NCBI GenBank assembly: GCA_913054485.1
Contig: CAJXHQ010000145.1
Span: forward strand, 1-7,509
DNA: 7,509 bases
Direction: 5' to 3'
Source: an uncultured Paracoccaceae bacterium
Lineage (GTDB): Bacteria; Pseudomonadota; Alphaproteobacteria; Rhodobacterales; Rhodobacteraceae
Positions 6,982 to 7,509 of the stretch are shown here, piece by piece (the first letter of the stretch is position 1; the number at the start of each line of letters is the position of its first letter). Made by a program: the position numbers and the translations under genes. Under the pieces are notes generated by a model. That model ran no database searches. It was not told the DNA's origin and was given only the letters and a program-made list of their open reading frames with translations.

Positions 6982-7012
6982 GCTCCGCCTGTGAACGATG
7001 TGTTCACGGAGC
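6982..7012 (-). promoter_or_regulatory. dyad/hairpin in the fabI leader covering the Shine-Dalgarno
   Basis: A perfect GTGAAC-N5-GTTCAC dyad occupies 6991-7007. Outside it, GCTCC (6982-6986) is complementary to GGAGC (7008-7012), with a 4-nt bulge (6987-6990). In fabI mRNA, GGAGC at 6986-6982 is the Shine-Dalgarno, so the extended hairpin would hide it. The dyad could instead be a DNA operator: candidate fabI promoter elements on the - strand (TTGCAG at 7039-7034 and TAAAGC at 7016-7011 with 17-bp spacing, or a TATCCT at 7021-7016) would place the start site at about 7003-7010, on the dyad. The inverted repeat is certain; its role is inferred. Confidence 0.5.
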
Positions 7013-7051
7013 TTTAGGATATGATGTATCAAGCTGCAAGGGCAGGCGGGG

Positions 7052-7080
7052 TTGCCGGTTCCTTTGTTAACGACTAAGGT
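7052..7080 (+). promoter_or_regulatory. candidate promoter for pdxH
   Basis: TTGCCG (7052-7057) and TAAGGT (7075-7080) are separated by 17 bp, ending 30 nt before the pdxH ATG. The -35 matches four and the -10 three of six consensus bases, so this is a modest candidate. It lies in the only space upstream of pdxH before the divergent fabI gene. Confidence 0.3.
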
Positions 7081-7110
7081 GCGCGCGCATTGCGTGTTTC
7101 CGAGGGTGTA

Positions 7111-7509
7111 ATGGCTGACAGAAGTGGAATTTTCGCGGGGGATGACCCGTTTGAGATCGCCCGGAGCTGGCTGGCGGCGGCTGAGGCTTCCGAGGTCAAC
7201 GACCCCAATGCCATGGCTCTTTCCACGGTGGACGGCGCCGGATTGCCGAACGCACGTATGGTGCTCTTGAAAGAAATCGAAGAGAGCGCATTTGTATTCT
7301 ATACCAACTACGAAAGCGCCAAGGCGCAGGAGCTGGACCAGGCTGAGAAGGCCGCTTTTGTGATGCATTGGAAATCCCTGCGCCGCCAGATCCGGGTGCG
7401 CGGGATTGTCAGCCGGGAAGACGGTCCGCAGGCGGATGAGTATTACCGGTCCCGGTCGCTGAAAAGCCGGCTGGGGGCCTGGGCGTCACAACAGTCCCGG
7501 CCACTTGTA
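7111..7509 (+). CDS. pdxH: pyridoxamine 5'-phosphate oxidase (partial, 3' end cut by window)
   Basis: The first 133 residues of PdxH are present and the frame is open to the last base. This FMN flavoprotein oxidises pyridoxine or pyridoxamine 5'-phosphate with O2 to pyridoxal 5'-phosphate, the active form of vitamin B6. Visible motifs are [11 protein letters not shown] (31-41), RMVLLK (49-54) and [13 protein letters not shown] (63-75) for FMN binding, [13 protein letters not shown] (86-98), YYRSR (111-115) and [10 protein letters not shown] (120-129). They match E. coli PdxH in order; the family is usually about 200-220 aa, so roughly 70-85 residues, including the C-terminal substrate-binding part, lie outside the window. 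The ATG at 7111 is preceded by CGAGGG with good spacing. It is transcribed divergently from fabI across a 135-bp spacer and may share control elements with it. Confidence 0.96.
   Translation, partial: MADRSGIFAGDDPFEIARSWLAAAEASEVNDPNAMALSTVDGAGLPNARMVLLKEIEESAFVFYTNYESAKAQELDQAEKAAFVMHWKSLRRQIRVRGIVSREDGPQADEYYRSRSLKSRLGAWASQQSRPLV

Noticed and set aside
6976..7368. Open frame of 130 codons on the - strand upstream of fabI
   Set aside because: It overlaps the well-supported pdxH coding region on the other strand and has no recognisable domain.

Overview
The window is GC-rich, tightly packed chromosomal housekeeping DNA. The protein sequences and gene set (a PpiD-like foldase followed by an unfused trpE, gpt, fabI with a Tyr-x6-Lys active site, and divergent pdxH) look alphaproteobacterial, most likely Rhodobacteraceae (Roseobacter group). 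That placement is recognition from memory, not a database result. I see no mobile element, CRISPR array, tRNA or rRNA.

Layout from left to right. A DUF1906 (glycoside-hydrolase-like TIM barrel) gene on the + strand (94-743) is split by an apparent single-base deletion near 526. It converges on an operon on the - strand: a membrane-anchored SurA/PpiD-type foldase (4130 down to 2289), then trpE (2273 down to 762), 15 nt apart. Upstream of these on the - strand lie a class I/II PLP aminotransferase (about 5430 down to 4255), the xanthine phosphoribosyltransferase gene gpt (6054 down to 5551) and the enoyl-ACP reductase gene fabI (6975 down to 6172). The partial pyridoxamine-phosphate oxidase gene pdxH (7111 to the window end) diverges from fabI.

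Two convincing intrinsic terminators on the - strand follow gpt (5499-5529) and fabI (6089-6110). They suggest fabI, gpt and the aminotransferase are separate transcription units despite sharing a strand. The foldase and trpE appear co-transcribed. The 135-bp fabI/pdxH divergent spacer holds a perfect GTGAAC-N5-GTTCAC dyad. Its flanks would also pair the fabI Shine-Dalgarno sequence with an upstream GCTCC, so it could be an operator, an RNA hairpin that hides the ribosome site, or both.

Functionally the genes serve primary metabolism: tryptophan synthesis (TrpE), envelope protein folding (PpiD-like), purine salvage (Gpt), fatty-acid elongation (FabI) and vitamin B6 cofactor synthesis (PdxH; PLP is also the cofactor of the neighbouring aminotransferase). 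I found no strong evidence for an undescribed system. The items most worth a second look are the frameshifted DUF1906 gene, the fabI leader dyad, and a possible gpt promoter whose start site abuts the fabI terminator. No stretch over 300 bases lacks a gene.
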